Made by a program: the position numbers and the translations under genes. This document shows, one piece after another, positions 8,645-19,162 of a stretch of DNA of 64,000 nucleotides. Below the pieces are notes generated by a model. It searched no databases. It had not been told where the DNA came from and saw only the letters and a list, made by a program, of their open reading frames with translations. Position 1 is the first letter of the stretch. Each line of letters begins with the position of its first letter. The stretch comes from Clostridiales bacterium VE202-21 (lineage in GTDB: Bacteria; Bacillota; Clostridia; Lachnospirales; Lachnospiraceae). The stretch spans positions 24,007 through 88,006 of the forward strand of contig BAIF02000024.1 in the NCBI GenBank assembly GCA_000509105.1, read 5' to 3'.

Positions 8645-8956
8645 ATGGTAGAAGAGACCATTCAAGTGATCCGGGAAACGGAAGCAAAAGCCGGGGCTAT
8701 TGTGAAGGAAGCCGATGCAAAGTGCAGAAAAATACTGGATGATGCATCGAAAGAGGCTGATATGTTGAAAGCCCGTCAGGTAGAAGAGATTCGCAGACAG
8801 GCAGAATCCATGATGGAAGCTGCGAAAGAACAAGGTGCACAATCTCTGAAAGAAGCAGCGGTTGCTGTGGAAAAAGAAATCAGTGCACTTAAGGAGCTGG
8901 CTTCCGAGAAGGAAGAACAGGCAGTTAGCCTCGTAATATCACAACTGGTTTCGTAA
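8645..8956 (+). CDS. V-type ATP synthase subunit H/G-like (peripheral stalk)
   Basis: 103-aa, highly charged, alanine/glutamate/lysine-rich, almost wholly alpha-helical coiled coil without membrane segments. It resembles the AhaH/NtpF peripheral-stalk subunit that pairs with subunit E to hold the catalytic head of V/A-type ATPases. A GGCGGTGACC site precedes the ATG. It is the first gene of the nine-gene V-ATPase operon and sits 28 bases upstream of subunit I, exactly where this subunit is found in clostridial operons. Low sequence complexity makes the family call partly contextual. Confidence 0.8.
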   Translation: MVEETIQVIRETEAKAGAIVKEADAKCRKILDDASKEADMLKARQVEEIRRQAESMMEAAKEQGAQSLKEAAVAVEKEISALKELASEKEEQAVSLVISQLVS

Positions 8957-9415
8957 AAAAGCAGGATAAAGGAGGTAATACATTATGGCGGTATTGCAGA
9001 TGCAGCGAATGAGTATCTGCGCATTGAAGAAAGACCGGAAGGCAATCCTGGAAAAATTGCAGCATATGGGAGTGATGGAGATCAACCACATTTTGGAGGA
9101 GGATGAAGACTTCCGCAAAATGAACACGGCGAATGCCAGAAGCGGCTTCGAAAAGGCTGCGGCATCTGCGGATCAGGCGCTGCACCTACTGCAGCAGTAT
9201 GCTCCCGTAAAGCAGACCCTTCTGTCGTCATTGGAGGGTAAAGACCTGGTAGATAAAGAAAAGTACCGGTCGGTGATTGAGAACAGGGATGATCTGCAGA
9301 GAACGGCCAGAAGAATTCAGGCGCTGGATAAGGAGCGGGCGGAACACAGAGCCAATATCCTTAAAATCGAAAACAGCATCGAAAGCCTGATGCCCTGGCT
9401 GCCATTGGATGTACC

Positions 9416-11475
<2,060 letters not shown>

Positions 11476-11526
11476 CTGGGAATGTAACACAAAGACTCAA
11501 GTAGTATGAAGAAGGAGAGCTTATAA

Positions 11527-12120
11527 ATGAGCGGATTAGACAAAATGAAAAGTCAGATCCTGGATGAGGCGGCCCGTACAGCGGAAGAGAAAATCGCTGA
11601 GGCTGAGGCAAAGGCAGAGAAAATATTAAAGGATGCCCGCGCAGAGGCTGCATTGCAGGCCGGGAAAATCTCCGACAAGGCTCAGGCGGATGCGGAGCAT
11701 TACGCACAGCGTATCGCTTCCTCCTGCGAGATGCAGCGCAGGCAGGCGATTCTGCGTGCGAAGCAGGAAGTGATAGCAGATGTGCTCGACAAGGCATATG
11801 ACAGGATATTGAATCTGGATACAGAAGCATATTTTGAAATGATCCGGAAGATGCTGGAAGAATATGTCCTGCCGGAAGACGGCGTCATCTGCTTTTCGGC
11901 AGAAGATCTGGCGAGAATGCCTGCTGGATTTGAAGAGGTGATTCAGAAAACTGCTGCCGGTAAGGGCGGCGCCTTAAGCCTGTCCAGGGATGCAAAGGAA
12001 ATGAGCGGCGGTTTCATCCTGGTATATGGCGGGATCGAAGAAAACTGTACCATTCGGGCTTTATTTGATGCAGAGCGGGATGAATTATCTGATAAAGTAC
12101 ATGGGTTATTATTTGGATAG
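11527..12120 (+). CDS. ntpE: V-type ATP synthase subunit E
   Basis: Peripheral-stalk subunit E, 197 aa. It has a long N-terminal coiled coil rich in Ala, Glu and Lys (residues 5-80) that pairs with the H/G subunit, and a C-terminal globular domain (GGFILVYGGIEENCTIRALFD near 160-180) that contacts the catalytic head. An AGAAGGAGAGC site lies 5 bases upstream of the ATG. Length and operon position (after K, before C) are normal. It is followed by an unusual 121-base spacer containing two related hairpins. Confidence 0.9.
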   Translation: MSGLDKMKSQILDEAARTAEEKIAEAEAKAEKILKDARAEAALQAGKISDKAQADAEHYAQRIASSCEMQRRQAILRAKQEVIADVLDKAYDRILNLDTEAYFEMIRKMLEEYVLPEDGVICFSAEDLARMPAGFEEVIQKTAAGKGGALSLSRDAKEMSGGFILVYGGIEENCTIRALFDAERDELSDKVHGLLFG

Positions 12121-12131
12121 GTTGAAATGAA

Positions 12132-12222
12132 ACATCCATGTTACTAAGGCTCGAAAGAACCGAGCCCAAGTCAACAGGATGTACTTTACAACTAAGGTTT
12201 GGAAGGACCAAACCTTAGTTGT
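12132..12222 (+). promoter_or_regulatory. Tandem related hairpins in the ntpE-ntpC spacer
   Basis: The spacer folds into hairpin 1 (GGCTCG 12148-12153 with CGAGCC 12161-12166), framed by ACATCC/GGATGT, and a perfect 15-bp hairpin 2 (12188-12202 with 12208-12222, loop AAGGA). Both start with ACTAAGG, and their 24-base cores align without gaps. C-G pairs in the first are replaced by T-A pairs in the second, a pattern of compensated change. No T-run follows, so they are not simple terminators. They probably act in mRNA processing or stability, or adjust the stoichiometry of stalk and head subunits (inference). Confidence 0.6.
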
Positions 12223-12241
12223 GTAAGCAGGAGGGTTTATT

Positions 12242-13213
12242 TTGAATGATTTAGAGTATACTTACGCGGTTGCGCGTATACGGGCTTTGGAGTCCTCCCT
12301 GTTTTCAGGTACTGAAATTGAGCGGCTTCTGGCTTGCTCGGATGAAGAGCAGTGCCTGCAGCTTCTGGGTGAAAAAGGCTGGGGAGACGCAACAGGTTCT
12401 ATGGACGCTTCTGCCATGCTGAAACGGGAAGAAGAGAAGACCTGGGAAGTGATTCGCGATGTTGCTCCCGATCTGTCAGTGTTTGATGTCCTGTCTTATT
12501 CCAAGCTGTACCATAATCTGAAGGCTGCAATTAAAGAAGTGTGCACGGAAGTGGAGAATAAGAATATTTTTTATGACGACTGTTCCATCCCGGGGCCGGA
12601 GATGCTTCAGATTGTGAGAAATAAGGAATTCCACAGACTTCCGGGGAATATGGGGGAGACGGCGGCAGAAGCCTATGATACGCTTCTTCACACGAGAGAT
12701 GGGCAGCTGTGCGATATCATCGTAGATAGGGCGGCCCTGGATGCCATTTATGAGGCGGGGCAGACGGCGGAAGATGAGATTATCAAAAACTATGCCGAGT
12801 CTACAGTGGCAATTGCGGATATTAAGATTGCCGTCCGTTCGCAGAAGACGGGCAAATCTTTGGAGTTTATGAAACGCGCTATGGCGCCCTGCAATAGTGT
12901 AAATGTAGATCAGTTATCAAAAGCCGCGGTATCCGGGCTTGATGCGGTCAGAGACTATCTTCTGGGTACTTCCTACGCGGAGGGTGCGGCGGCGTTGGAG
13001 GAATCTCCTTCGGCATTCGAACGGTGGTGCGATAACCGCATGATGGAAACAATCCGGCCGCAGAAATACAATTCTTTTTCTGCAGGCCCACTGGTAGCCT
13101 ATGTGCTGGCAAGGGAAAATGAAATAAAAACTGTTCGGATTATCCTGACCGGGAAGCAGAATGAATTTCCGGATGAGGCGATCCGGGAAAGGATCAGGGA
13201 GATGTATGTATAA
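12242..13213 (+). CDS. ntpC: V-type ATP synthase subunit C (d-type central stalk)
   Basis: Funnel-shaped central-stalk subunit that couples the rotating axle to the membrane ring. It is 323 aa, all alpha, without membrane segments, normal for bacterial V/A-type C subunits. It starts with TTG at 12242 (MNDLEYTYAVARIRALES), preceded by the clear CAGGAGGG site at 12228-12235. The N-terminal Y-x-Y-A-V-A-R-I-R-x-L-E motif is the family signature. It ends 8 bases inside the next gene (subunit F), indicating coupling. Confidence 0.9.
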   Translation: MNDLEYTYAVARIRALESSLFSGTEIERLLACSDEEQCLQLLGEKGWGDATGSMDASAMLKREEEKTWEVIRDVAPDLSVFDVLSYSKLYHNLKAAIKEVCTEVENKNIFYDDCSIPGPEMLQIVRNKEFHRLPGNMGETAAEAYDTLLHTRDGQLCDIIVDRAALDAIYEAGQTAEDEIIKNYAESTVAIADIKIAVRSQKTGKSLEFMKRAMAPCNSVNVDQLSKAAVSGLDAVRDYLLGTSYAEGAAALEESPSAFERWCDNRMMETIRPQKYNSFSAGPLVAYVLARENEIKTVRIILTGKQNEFPDEAIRERIREMYV

Positions 13214-13526
13214 GATAGCGGTGATTGGCGACTACGACAGCATATACGGCTTCGCAACACTGGGCCTTAGCATCTGCCCCGTCCGGAGCAAAGAAGAAGC
13301 GGAAGCTAAGATAAGACAATTTGCAAGCGGTAAATATGGAATTATCTATATTACTGAGGCTGTGGCAGCGGAATTAAAGGATGTAATAGAAGAGTATAAA
13401 GAACGGACACTGCCTGCGATCATTCAGATACCGGGAGTATCCGGTAATACTGGCGCAGGTGTGGAAGGTGTAAAGAAAACCGTGGAACAGGCAGTCGGAT
13501 CAGACATCCTGTTTTCGCAGGGGTAG
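13206..13526 (+). CDS. ntpG: V-type ATP synthase subunit F
   Basis: Small rotor-axle subunit (106 aa) with a Rossmann-like fold that binds subunit D. The ATG at 13206 (MYKIAVIGDYDSIYGFATLGL) was chosen because the family begins exactly at this K-I-A-V-I-G-D motif and a CAGGGA-type site lies upstream. The longer in-frame reading from 13161 would add unrelated residues. The I-Q-I-P-G motif near residue 80 is typical. It overlaps subunit C by 8 bases and precedes subunit A by 9 bases. Naming of this subunit (F or G) differs between species. Confidence 0.9.
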   Translation: MYKIAVIGDYDSIYGFATLGLSICPVRSKEEAEAKIRQFASGKYGIIYITEAVAAELKDVIEEYKERTLPAIIQIPGVSGNTGAGVEGVKKTVEQAVGSDILFSQG

Positions 13527-13535
13527 GAGGTTCGA

Positions 13536-15302
13536 ATGAGTACAGGAGTAATTAAAAAAGTTGCAGGACCTCTGGTTATTGCAGAGGGTATGCGTGACGC
13601 GAATATGTTTGACGTCGTTCGTGTCAGTAATCAAAGACTGATTGGTGAGATCATAGAGATACATGGAGATGAGGCTTCTATACAGGTTTATGAGGAGACT
13701 TCAGGACTGGGGCCCGGAGAACCAGTAGAGTCTATGGGAGTTCCCATGTCTGTGGAATTAGGGCCTGGCTTGATCAGCAGTATCTATGACGGAATCCAGA
13801 GGCCGTTGGATGATATCATGAAGATTTCCGGAAACAATCTGAAACGTGGAGTGGAAGTATCATCTTTGAAAAGAGATTTGAAATGGGAGTTTGTCCCTAC
13901 AGTGGCTGCTGGCGATGAAGTAGAGGCCGGGGATATCATCGGCACGGTGCAGGAAACGATCGTTGTTCAGCAGAAAATCATGGTGCCTTATGGCATAAAA
14001 GGAAAAATTAAAGAAATCAAAGCCGGTGAATTTACGGTGGAAGAGACCGTTGCAGTAGTTGAGACATCGGACGGTGATAAGAATCTGACCCTGATGCAGA
14101 GATGGCCGGTTCGAAGAGGGCGGCCTTACCAGAAAAAACTGCCGCCTGAAATGCCGCTTGTTACAGGGCAGCGTGTTGTAGATACCTTCTTTCCTATCGC
14201 AAAGGGTGGTGTGGCAGCGGTTCCGGGCCCATTCGGAAGCGGGAAGACAGTCATACAGCATCAGCTTGCAAAATGGGCGGAAGCAGATATCGTTGTTTAT
14301 ATCGGATGCGGCGAGCGCGGCAATGAGATGACGGATGTTCTGAACGAGTTCCCGGAACTGAAGGATCCGAAGACGGGACAGTCACTGATGGAGCGGACGG
14401 TGCTGATAGCAAATACATCCGATATGCCTGTGGCAGCCCGTGAAGCCTCTATATATACAGGAATCACAATCGCAGAATACTTCAGAGATATGGGATTCTC
14501 AGTAGCCTTAATGGCAGATTCAACATCCCGCTGGGCAGAGGCCCTTCGGGAGATGTCCGGGCGTTTGGAAGAGATGCCTGGTGAGGAAGGCTACCCCGCA
14601 TATCTGGGCAGCCGTCTTGCACAGTTCTATGAAAGGGCCGGCCATGTGATCTGCCTTGGAAAAGACGGCAGGGAAGGCGCGCTGTCCGCGATCGGAGCGG
14701 TATCGCCTCCCGGCGGTGATATTTCCGAACCGGTATCACAGGCAACGCTTCGTATCGTGAAAGTATTCTGGGGACTGGATTCTGCGCTTGCGTATAAGAG
14801 GCATTTCCCTGCGATCAACTGGCTGAACAGTTATTCACTATATCTGGATGATATGGAAAAATGGTTCAATGCCAAAGTTGCACCTGACTGGATGGAAAAC
14901 CGCCAGAAGATGATGTCACTTCTTCAGGAAGAGGCAGAGCTGGAAGAGATCGTGAAAATGGTTGGTATGGACGCCCTGTCCCCGAGTGACCGCCTCAAGA
15001 TGGAAGCCGCACGTTCTATCCGGGAAGATTTCCTGCATCAGAACTCCTTCCATGAGGTGGATACTTACACCTCACTCAAAAAGCAGCATATGATGATGAA
15101 ACTGGTTATGGCTTTCTATGAACAGGCCGTAGCGGCGCTTGCGGAAGGCGCTTCGCTGCAGAAGCTGATTAGTATGCCGGTTCGCGAGCAGATCGGCCGT
15201 TTTAAGTATACACATGAGGACCAGCTGGACAGTGCATACGAGGAAGTGAAGAAAGAGCTGCATATGGAAATTGCCAACACAATCGGGAAGGAGGACTTCT
15301 AA
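13536..15302 (+). CDS. ntpA: V-type ATP synthase catalytic subunit A
   Basis: Catalytic nucleotide-binding subunit of the V1 head, 588 aa, normal length. The P-loop GPFGSGKT is at residues 231-238 and is followed by [15 protein letters not shown], which contains the catalytic glutamate. The non-homologous insertion typical of A subunits lies between about residues 110 and 190. A TAGGAGG site precedes the ATG. The gene ends one base into the start of subunit B (TAATG). Three copies alternate with B subunits and hydrolyse or make ATP while rotating the D-F axle. Confidence 0.97.
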   Translation: MSTGVIKKVAGPLVIAEGMRDANMFDVVRVSNQRLIGEIIEIHGDEASIQVYEETSGLGPGEPVESMGVPMSVELGPGLISSIYDGIQRPLDDIMKISGNNLKRGVEVSSLKRDLKWEFVPTVAAGDEVEAGDIIGTVQETIVVQQKIMVPYGIKGKIKEIKAGEFTVEETVAVVETSDGDKNLTLMQRWPVRRGRPYQKKLPPEMPLVTGQRVVDTFFPIAKGGVAAVPGPFGSGKTVIQHQLAKWAEADIVVYIGCGERGNEMTDVLNEFPELKDPKTGQSLMERTVLIANTSDMPVAAREASIYTGITIAEYFRDMGFSVALMADSTSRWAEALREMSGRLEEMPGEEGYPAYLGSRLAQFYERAGHVICLGKDGREGALSAIGAVSPPGGDISEPVSQATLRIVKVFWGLDSALAYKRHFPAINWLNSYSLYLDDMEKWFNAKVAPDWMENRQKMMSLLQEEAELEEIVKMVGMDALSPSDRLKMEAARSIREDFLHQNSFHEVDTYTSLKKQHMMMKLVMAFYEQAVAALAEGASLQKLISMPVREQIGRFKYTHEDQLDSAYEEVKKELHMEIANTIGKEDF

Positions 15303-16675
15303 TGCCAAAAGAGTATAGAACCATACAGGAAGTAGCCGGTCCTCTGATGTTAGTGCGCGGCGTGGAAAATGTCACCTACGATGAACTGGGAGAGATCGAG
15401 CTTGCAGACGGCGAAACAAGGCGCTGCAAGGTGCTGGAGATTAACGGAAATGACGCTCTGGTACAGTTATTTGAAAGTGCAACAGGTATTAACCTGTCAA
15501 ACAGTAAAGTCCGTTTTCTGGGACGCAGCATGGAACTTGGAGTTTCTGAGGATATGCTGGGGCGTGTATTCGACGGCCTGGGCCGTCCGATCGACGAGGG
15601 GCCGGAGATTCTTCCGGATGCACGCATGGATATTAACGGCCTGCCTATGAACCCGGCTGCCAGAAACTATCCGGAGGAGTTTATCCAGACGGGTGTTTCT
15701 GCAATTGACGGCCTGAACACCCTGGTAAGGGGGCAGAAGCTGCCCATATTTTCGGCTTCCGGCCTGCCCCATGCCCAGCTTGCCGCGCAGATTGCAAGAC
15801 AGGCAAAGGTACTGGGTACGAACGAGAATTTTGCCGTTGTATTTGCTGCAATGGGTATCACGTTTGAAGAGTCCAACTTTTTTATAGAGAGCTTTAAAGC
15901 AACAGGAGCCATTGATAGAACCGTTTTGTTTGTCAATCTGGCAAATGACCCCGCTATCGAGCGTATTGCGACACCGCGTATGGCACTGACAGCGGCGGAA
16001 TACCTCGCTTTTGAAAAGGATATGCATGTGCTTGTTATCCTGACCGATATCACAAACTACGCGGATGCCCTGCGTGAGGTTTCCGCAGCCCGTAAAGAGG
16101 TTCCGGGGCGCCGCGGGTATCCGGGATATATGTATACGGACCTGGCATCGCTGTATGAGAGAGCTGGCCGGCAGAATGGCAAAAAGGGAAGTATCACAAT
16201 GATCCCGATCCTGACCATGCCCGAAGACGATAAGACACACCCAATTCCTGACCTGACGGGGTATATTACGGAGGGCCAGATCATCTTGAGCCGTGATCTG
16301 TACAGAAAAGGTGTTACACCTCCTATCGACGTACTGCCCTCCCTGTCGCGTCTGAAGGATAAAGGAATCGGCGAAGGCAAGACGCGCGCCGACCATTCCA
16401 ATACGATGAACCAGCTGTTTGCGGCTTATGCACGAGGTAAGGATGCCAAAGAGCTGATGGTGATTCTCGGTGAAGCCGCTCTGACAGATGTTGATTTGAT
16501 CTATGCAAAGTTTGCAGATGCATTTGAACATGAATATGTATCACAAGGATACCAGACAGACCGAAGCATTGAAGAGACGTTGGATATCGGATGGAAATTA
16601 CTCTCCATGCTGCCAAGAGCAGAACTGAAACGTATAGACGACAAGTTCTTAGACCTGTATTACGGGAAAGAATAA
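15302..16675 (+). CDS. ntpB: V-type ATP synthase subunit B
   Basis: Non-catalytic head subunit, 457 aa, forming the hexamer with subunit A and contributing the arginine finger. It lacks a P-loop, as expected. The signature [21 protein letters not shown] lies near residues 255-278. Its start codon overlaps the stop of subunit A (TAATG), and AAGGAGG occurs at the end of the upstream gene. It is followed by a 42-base gap with an AAGAGAGG site for subunit D. Confidence 0.96.
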   Translation: MPKEYRTIQEVAGPLMLVRGVENVTYDELGEIELADGETRRCKVLEINGNDALVQLFESATGINLSNSKVRFLGRSMELGVSEDMLGRVFDGLGRPIDEGPEILPDARMDINGLPMNPAARNYPEEFIQTGVSAIDGLNTLVRGQKLPIFSASGLPHAQLAAQIARQAKVLGTNENFAVVFAAMGITFEESNFFIESFKATGAIDRTVLFVNLANDPAIERIATPRMALTAAEYLAFEKDMHVLVILTDITNYADALREVSAARKEVPGRRGYPGYMYTDLASLYERAGRQNGKKGSITMIPILTMPEDDKTHPIPDLTGYITEGQIILSRDLYRKGVTPPIDVLPSLSRLKDKGIGEGKTRADHSNTMNQLFAAYARGKDAKELMVILGEAALTDVDLIYAKFADAFEHEYVSQGYQTDRSIEETLDIGWKLLSMLPRAELKRIDDKFLDLYYGKE

Positions 16676-16717
16676 GGGAAACGCAGCAGGCGGCATAAAA
16701 AAGAGAGGTGATTACAT

Positions 16718-17389
16718 TTGGCATCAACACAGGTTAACCCAACCCGTATGGAACTGACCCGATTGAAGAAAAAAAGACTGACTGCCATCCGCGGCCACAA
16801 GCTTTTGAAAGATAAACGGGATGAGCTGATGCGCCAGTATCTGGAACTGGTGCGGGAGAACATGGAGGTTCGTTTGAGGGTGGAAGCCGGAATCCTTTCT
16901 GCCAACAAAAACTTTGTTATAGCCAAAGCAGGGATGTCCGAGGCAGCGCTGAATACAGCACTCATGGCGCCAAAGCAGGAGATCAATCTGGTTCCGAAGG
17001 AAAAGAATGTCATGAGCGTAGATATACCGACCTTTGATTACAAGACAAGGACAGCAGATGAGAATGATATCTATTCCTATGGCTTTGCCTTTACATCCAG
17101 TGACTTGGATGGGGCCGTTAAGTCGCTGGCAGATATACTGCCCGATATGATACGGCTTGCAGAGTGCGAAAAAGCGTGTCAGCTTATGGCGGCAGAGATC
17201 GAGAAGACAAGAAGGCGCGTAAACGCGCTGGAACATGTTATCATACCGGAGGCAGAAAAGAACATCAAGTATATTACCATGAAATTGGATGAAAATGAGA
17301 GAAGCACCCAGATTCGTCTGATGAAGGTGAAAGATATGATGTTGGAAGAGGCACATCATTATAATAAAAAGCAGGAATGCATAAAATAA
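16718..17389 (+). CDS. ntpD: V-type ATP synthase subunit D
   Basis: Central axle subunit: 223 aa of mostly long antiparallel helices, inserted into the A3B3 head. It starts with TTG at 16718 (MASTQVNPTRMELTRLKKK), preceded by AAGAGAGGTG. The P-T-R-x-E-L-x-R-L-K motif at 9-18 and the C-terminal R-R-V-N-A-L-E motif near residue 170 are family signatures. It is the last gene of the operon, followed 50 bases later by an intrinsic terminator. Confidence 0.95.
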   Translation: MASTQVNPTRMELTRLKKKRLTAIRGHKLLKDKRDELMRQYLELVRENMEVRLRVEAGILSANKNFVIAKAGMSEAALNTALMAPKQEINLVPKEKNVMSVDIPTFDYKTRTADENDIYSYGFAFTSSDLDGAVKSLADILPDMIRLAECEKACQLMAAEIEKTRRRVNALEHVIIPEAEKNIKYITMKLDENERSTQIRLMKVKDMMLEEAHHYNKKQECIK

Positions 17390-17438
17390 AAAGCTCGTTT
17401 GCATCATGAAGCAGCAGTTGTTCGGCAGTGAATGGAAA

Positions 17439-17465
17439 AGCAGCCGTAATAACGGCTGCTTTTTT
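17439..17465 (+). terminator. Intrinsic terminator of the V-ATPase operon
   Basis: A 9-bp perfect stem (AGCAGCCGT / ACGGCTGCT) with a short loop and a run of six T. It sits just after subunit D and closes the nine-gene operon. Confidence 0.9.
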
Positions 17466-17504
17466 GTGGCCAGCATGGGATTACATATGGATGATGGGGC
17501 GGAA

Positions 17505-17590
17505 GCACATGCCGCGATTAGGTATATGGCCGCAAAGCGGCGGAGCCAAAGTGTGTAGGCCCTTTATGAGTGAGGGGGGGAGTTGAGGCG
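17505..17590. repeat. Intergenic tract with two short sequences recurring elsewhere in the window
   Basis: The gap 17466-17729 holds no gene I can support. It contains GCACATGCCGCGAT (17505-17518), found again at 42294-42307 after another terminator. It also contains TTTATGAGTGAGGGG (17563-17577), followed by GGGAGTTGA, found again on the minus strand at 23090-23076. The rest, 17590-17700, is AT-rich and may carry the promoter of the next gene. Confidence 0.4.
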
Positions 17591-17729
17591 GACTTATTCA
17601 ATTTATTCTGTAATATGAAAGTATTCTTTCCTAATTTATAAATTTATAATAGAATACACCCGTGAATTAACGATTCTCCACCAACAGCATATACTAACCA
17701 TATAATGTCTTGAAATGGAAGTGTGTATT

Positions 17730-18368
17730 ATGAATCCAAAACTGCCTTATTACATGGCATATCCTATGCCGCTTGCGTATGATGATGAGAAAATTGAGCG
17801 GAGAGACTTTGAGTATATGAAAAGTCTTTATCCGTCAATGGCTAAAAAAATCCTTCCTTATGTAGAAGATGAGTGTGACAGAATGGAGTACGATTGCAGC
17901 ATGATGTATGACGAATATCCGGATAAACTGCAGCTGCGTATGATGTGCAGCCGGATCTATGATAATGTACGTAAACACGAAAAGATGTTTTATGGGGAAG
18001 GATATGAGGACGTTTTTCCAGAAGAGATGATGGAAGAGGAGATGTTTACGGAAGATATCATGGAAGAGCAGGCTATACACCTTCCGGGGCGTCCGACGCA
18101 GGATAACCGCCCGCCGAGACCGGGGCGTCCGCCGCAGGATAACCGCCCGCCGAGACCAGGGCGTCCGCCGCAGGATAACCGCCCGCCGAGACCAGGGCGT
18201 CCACCGCAGGATAACCGTCCGCCAAGACCGGGCCGTCCTCCGCAGAACCGTCCGCCTCAGGGGCCTGGGGGACAGAACTGGCTGCGTGATATGGTGGAAG
18301 TAATGCTGTATCAGGAATTGTATAAACGCAGGTGCGATAACCGGCGATGCAGGCGCAAATTTTACTAA
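17730..18368 (+). CDS. Uncharacterised protein with proline-rich 12-residue tandem repeats
   Basis: Function not recognised. The N-terminal ~110 residues are acidic and rich in Met, Tyr and Asp. They include a conserved-looking D-E-C-D-R-M-E-Y region followed by Y-P-D-K-L-x-L-R-M-M, reminiscent of small clostridial proteins of unknown, possibly spore-surface, role (weak recall). Then come four copies of a 12-residue unit, P-G-R-P-x-Q-D-N-R-P-P-R, encoded by exact 36-bp units at 18084-18227, plus a partial fifth. A basic, Cys-containing C-terminus follows (RRCDNRRCRRKFY). No signal peptide or membrane segment is seen. The ATG at 17730 is preferred over 17715 because GGAAG lies at the right distance. 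Confidence 0.7.
   Translation: MNPKLPYYMAYPMPLAYDDEKIERRDFEYMKSLYPSMAKKILPYVEDECDRMEYDCSMMYDEYPDKLQLRMMCSRIYDNVRKHEKMFYGEGYEDVFPEEMMEEEMFTEDIMEEQAIHLPGRPTQDNRPPRPGRPPQDNRPPRPGRPPQDNRPPRPGRPPQDNRPPRPGRPPQNRPPQGPGGQNWLRDMVEVMLYQELYKRRCDNRRCRRKFY
18084..18269 (+). repeat. In-frame 36-bp tandem repeat (4 full copies plus partial)
   Basis: Four consecutive 36-bp units at 18084, 18120, 18156 and 18192, nearly identical at DNA level, plus a shortened degenerate fifth unit to about 18269. The unit length is a multiple of three, so copy-number change by slippage or recombination would keep the reading frame and alter only the length of the proline-rich stalk. Confidence 0.9.
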
Positions 18369-18389
18369 TTAAAAAAAATATGATATAAT
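18361..18389 (+). promoter_or_regulatory. Predicted sigma-A promoter for the shikimate-kinase-like gene
   Basis: A -35 of TTTACT (18361-18366), 17-bp spacer and TATAAT (18384-18389), with an extended -10 TG motif directly before it. It overlaps the stop codon of the preceding gene and lies about 115 bases before the next start. Confidence 0.6.
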
Positions 18390-18502
18390 GTCGCAAGATG
18401 TATTACTGTCCAAAGGGCATCCCGTAAAATATGCTGCGGGCGGATCTGCAGTGAGACTGCAGAATCATGAATAAGTCAGGATAAATCAAGGTGGATATAC
18501 TC

Positions 18503-19012
18503 ATGAAAAAAAATCTTATTTTTATTGGCATGCCGGCAGTCGGAAAGAGCACAGTCGGTGTTGTTGTGGCGAAAAGGCTGGGCATGAAGTTTGTTGATAC
18601 AGATCTGCTGATCCAAGAGCAAGAGGATAGGCTCCTGCGCGAGATTATTGCAGATGTTGGAGAAGAGGGATTCCTGAAAATTGAAAATCAGGTCAACCGT
18701 GATTTGGATGTAAAAAATGCTGTAATATCGCCGGGCGGCAGTGTGATTTACTGTGAAGAGGCGATGAGGCATTTTAAAGAAACCGGAACGGTCGTATATT
18801 TGAAGGCTTCTTATCAAACAATAAAAAGAAGGATTCGAAGTCCCAAAAAGCGCGGAGTTGTCCTGAAAGAAGGGCAGACGTTCCGTGACCTGTATAATGA
18901 GCGGACGAAGCTGTTTGAAATGTATGCGGATATTACCATTTCCGAAGATGGATGCCGGATTGAACAGACCATAGAGAACGTACTAAACGCTGTGGAAGAT
19001 CCTGGAAGATAA
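18503..19012 (+). CDS. Shikimate-kinase-like P-loop kinase (atypical substrate site)
   Basis: 169 aa, the length and fold pattern of AroK/AroL shikimate kinases, which phosphorylate shikimate at C3. The P-loop GMPAVGKST is at 9-17, the shikimate-type aspartate D34 (VDTD) is present, and the lid arginine R117 and R134 (NER) remain. However, the substrate-binding arginine expected at position 58 (G-E-E-G-F-R) is Leu here (GEEGFLK), and the GGG substrate loop reads PGGS (77-80). No other aromatic-pathway gene is nearby. It may be a degenerate or repurposed shikimate kinase. The ATG at 18503 is preferred over GTG 18491 because AAGGTGG sits 8 bases upstream. Confidence 0.75.
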   Translation: MKKNLIFIGMPAVGKSTVGVVVAKRLGMKFVDTDLLIQEQEDRLLREIIADVGEEGFLKIENQVNRDLDVKNAVISPGGSVIYCEEAMRHFKETGTVVYLKASYQTIKRRIRSPKKRGVVLKEGQTFRDLYNERTKLFEMYADITISEDGCRIEQTIENVLNAVEDPGR

Positions 19013-19043
19013 GTGGATTGACGGAAGTACGGGAAAAAATGAT

Positions 19044-19071
19044 TTTACAAATTTTCATTTTATGGTATAAT
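19044..19071 (+). promoter_or_regulatory. Predicted sigma-A promoter for murA
   Basis: TTTACA (19044-19049), 16-bp spacer and TATAAT (19066-19071) with an extended -10 TGG. It lies about 90 bases upstream of the murA start. Confidence 0.6.
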
Positions 19072-19162
19072 GTCTTAGCATATTGAAAATTGGACTTGAA
19101 TAAGTAACAGGGGAATAATGATAAGGGATCACGATAACAATATCGGATAATCGAGGTGCAAT

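Noticed and set aside
15497..16531. Long minus-strand open frame opposite subunit B
   Set aside because: Cys/His/Arg-rich composition typical of antisense reading of a conserved gene; no ribosome site and no family resemblance.
18084..18227. Regular 36-bp repeats resembling a CRISPR array
   Set aside because: Units are directly adjacent with no spacers, are in frame within a coding region and encode a proline-rich peptide; no cas genes are present.
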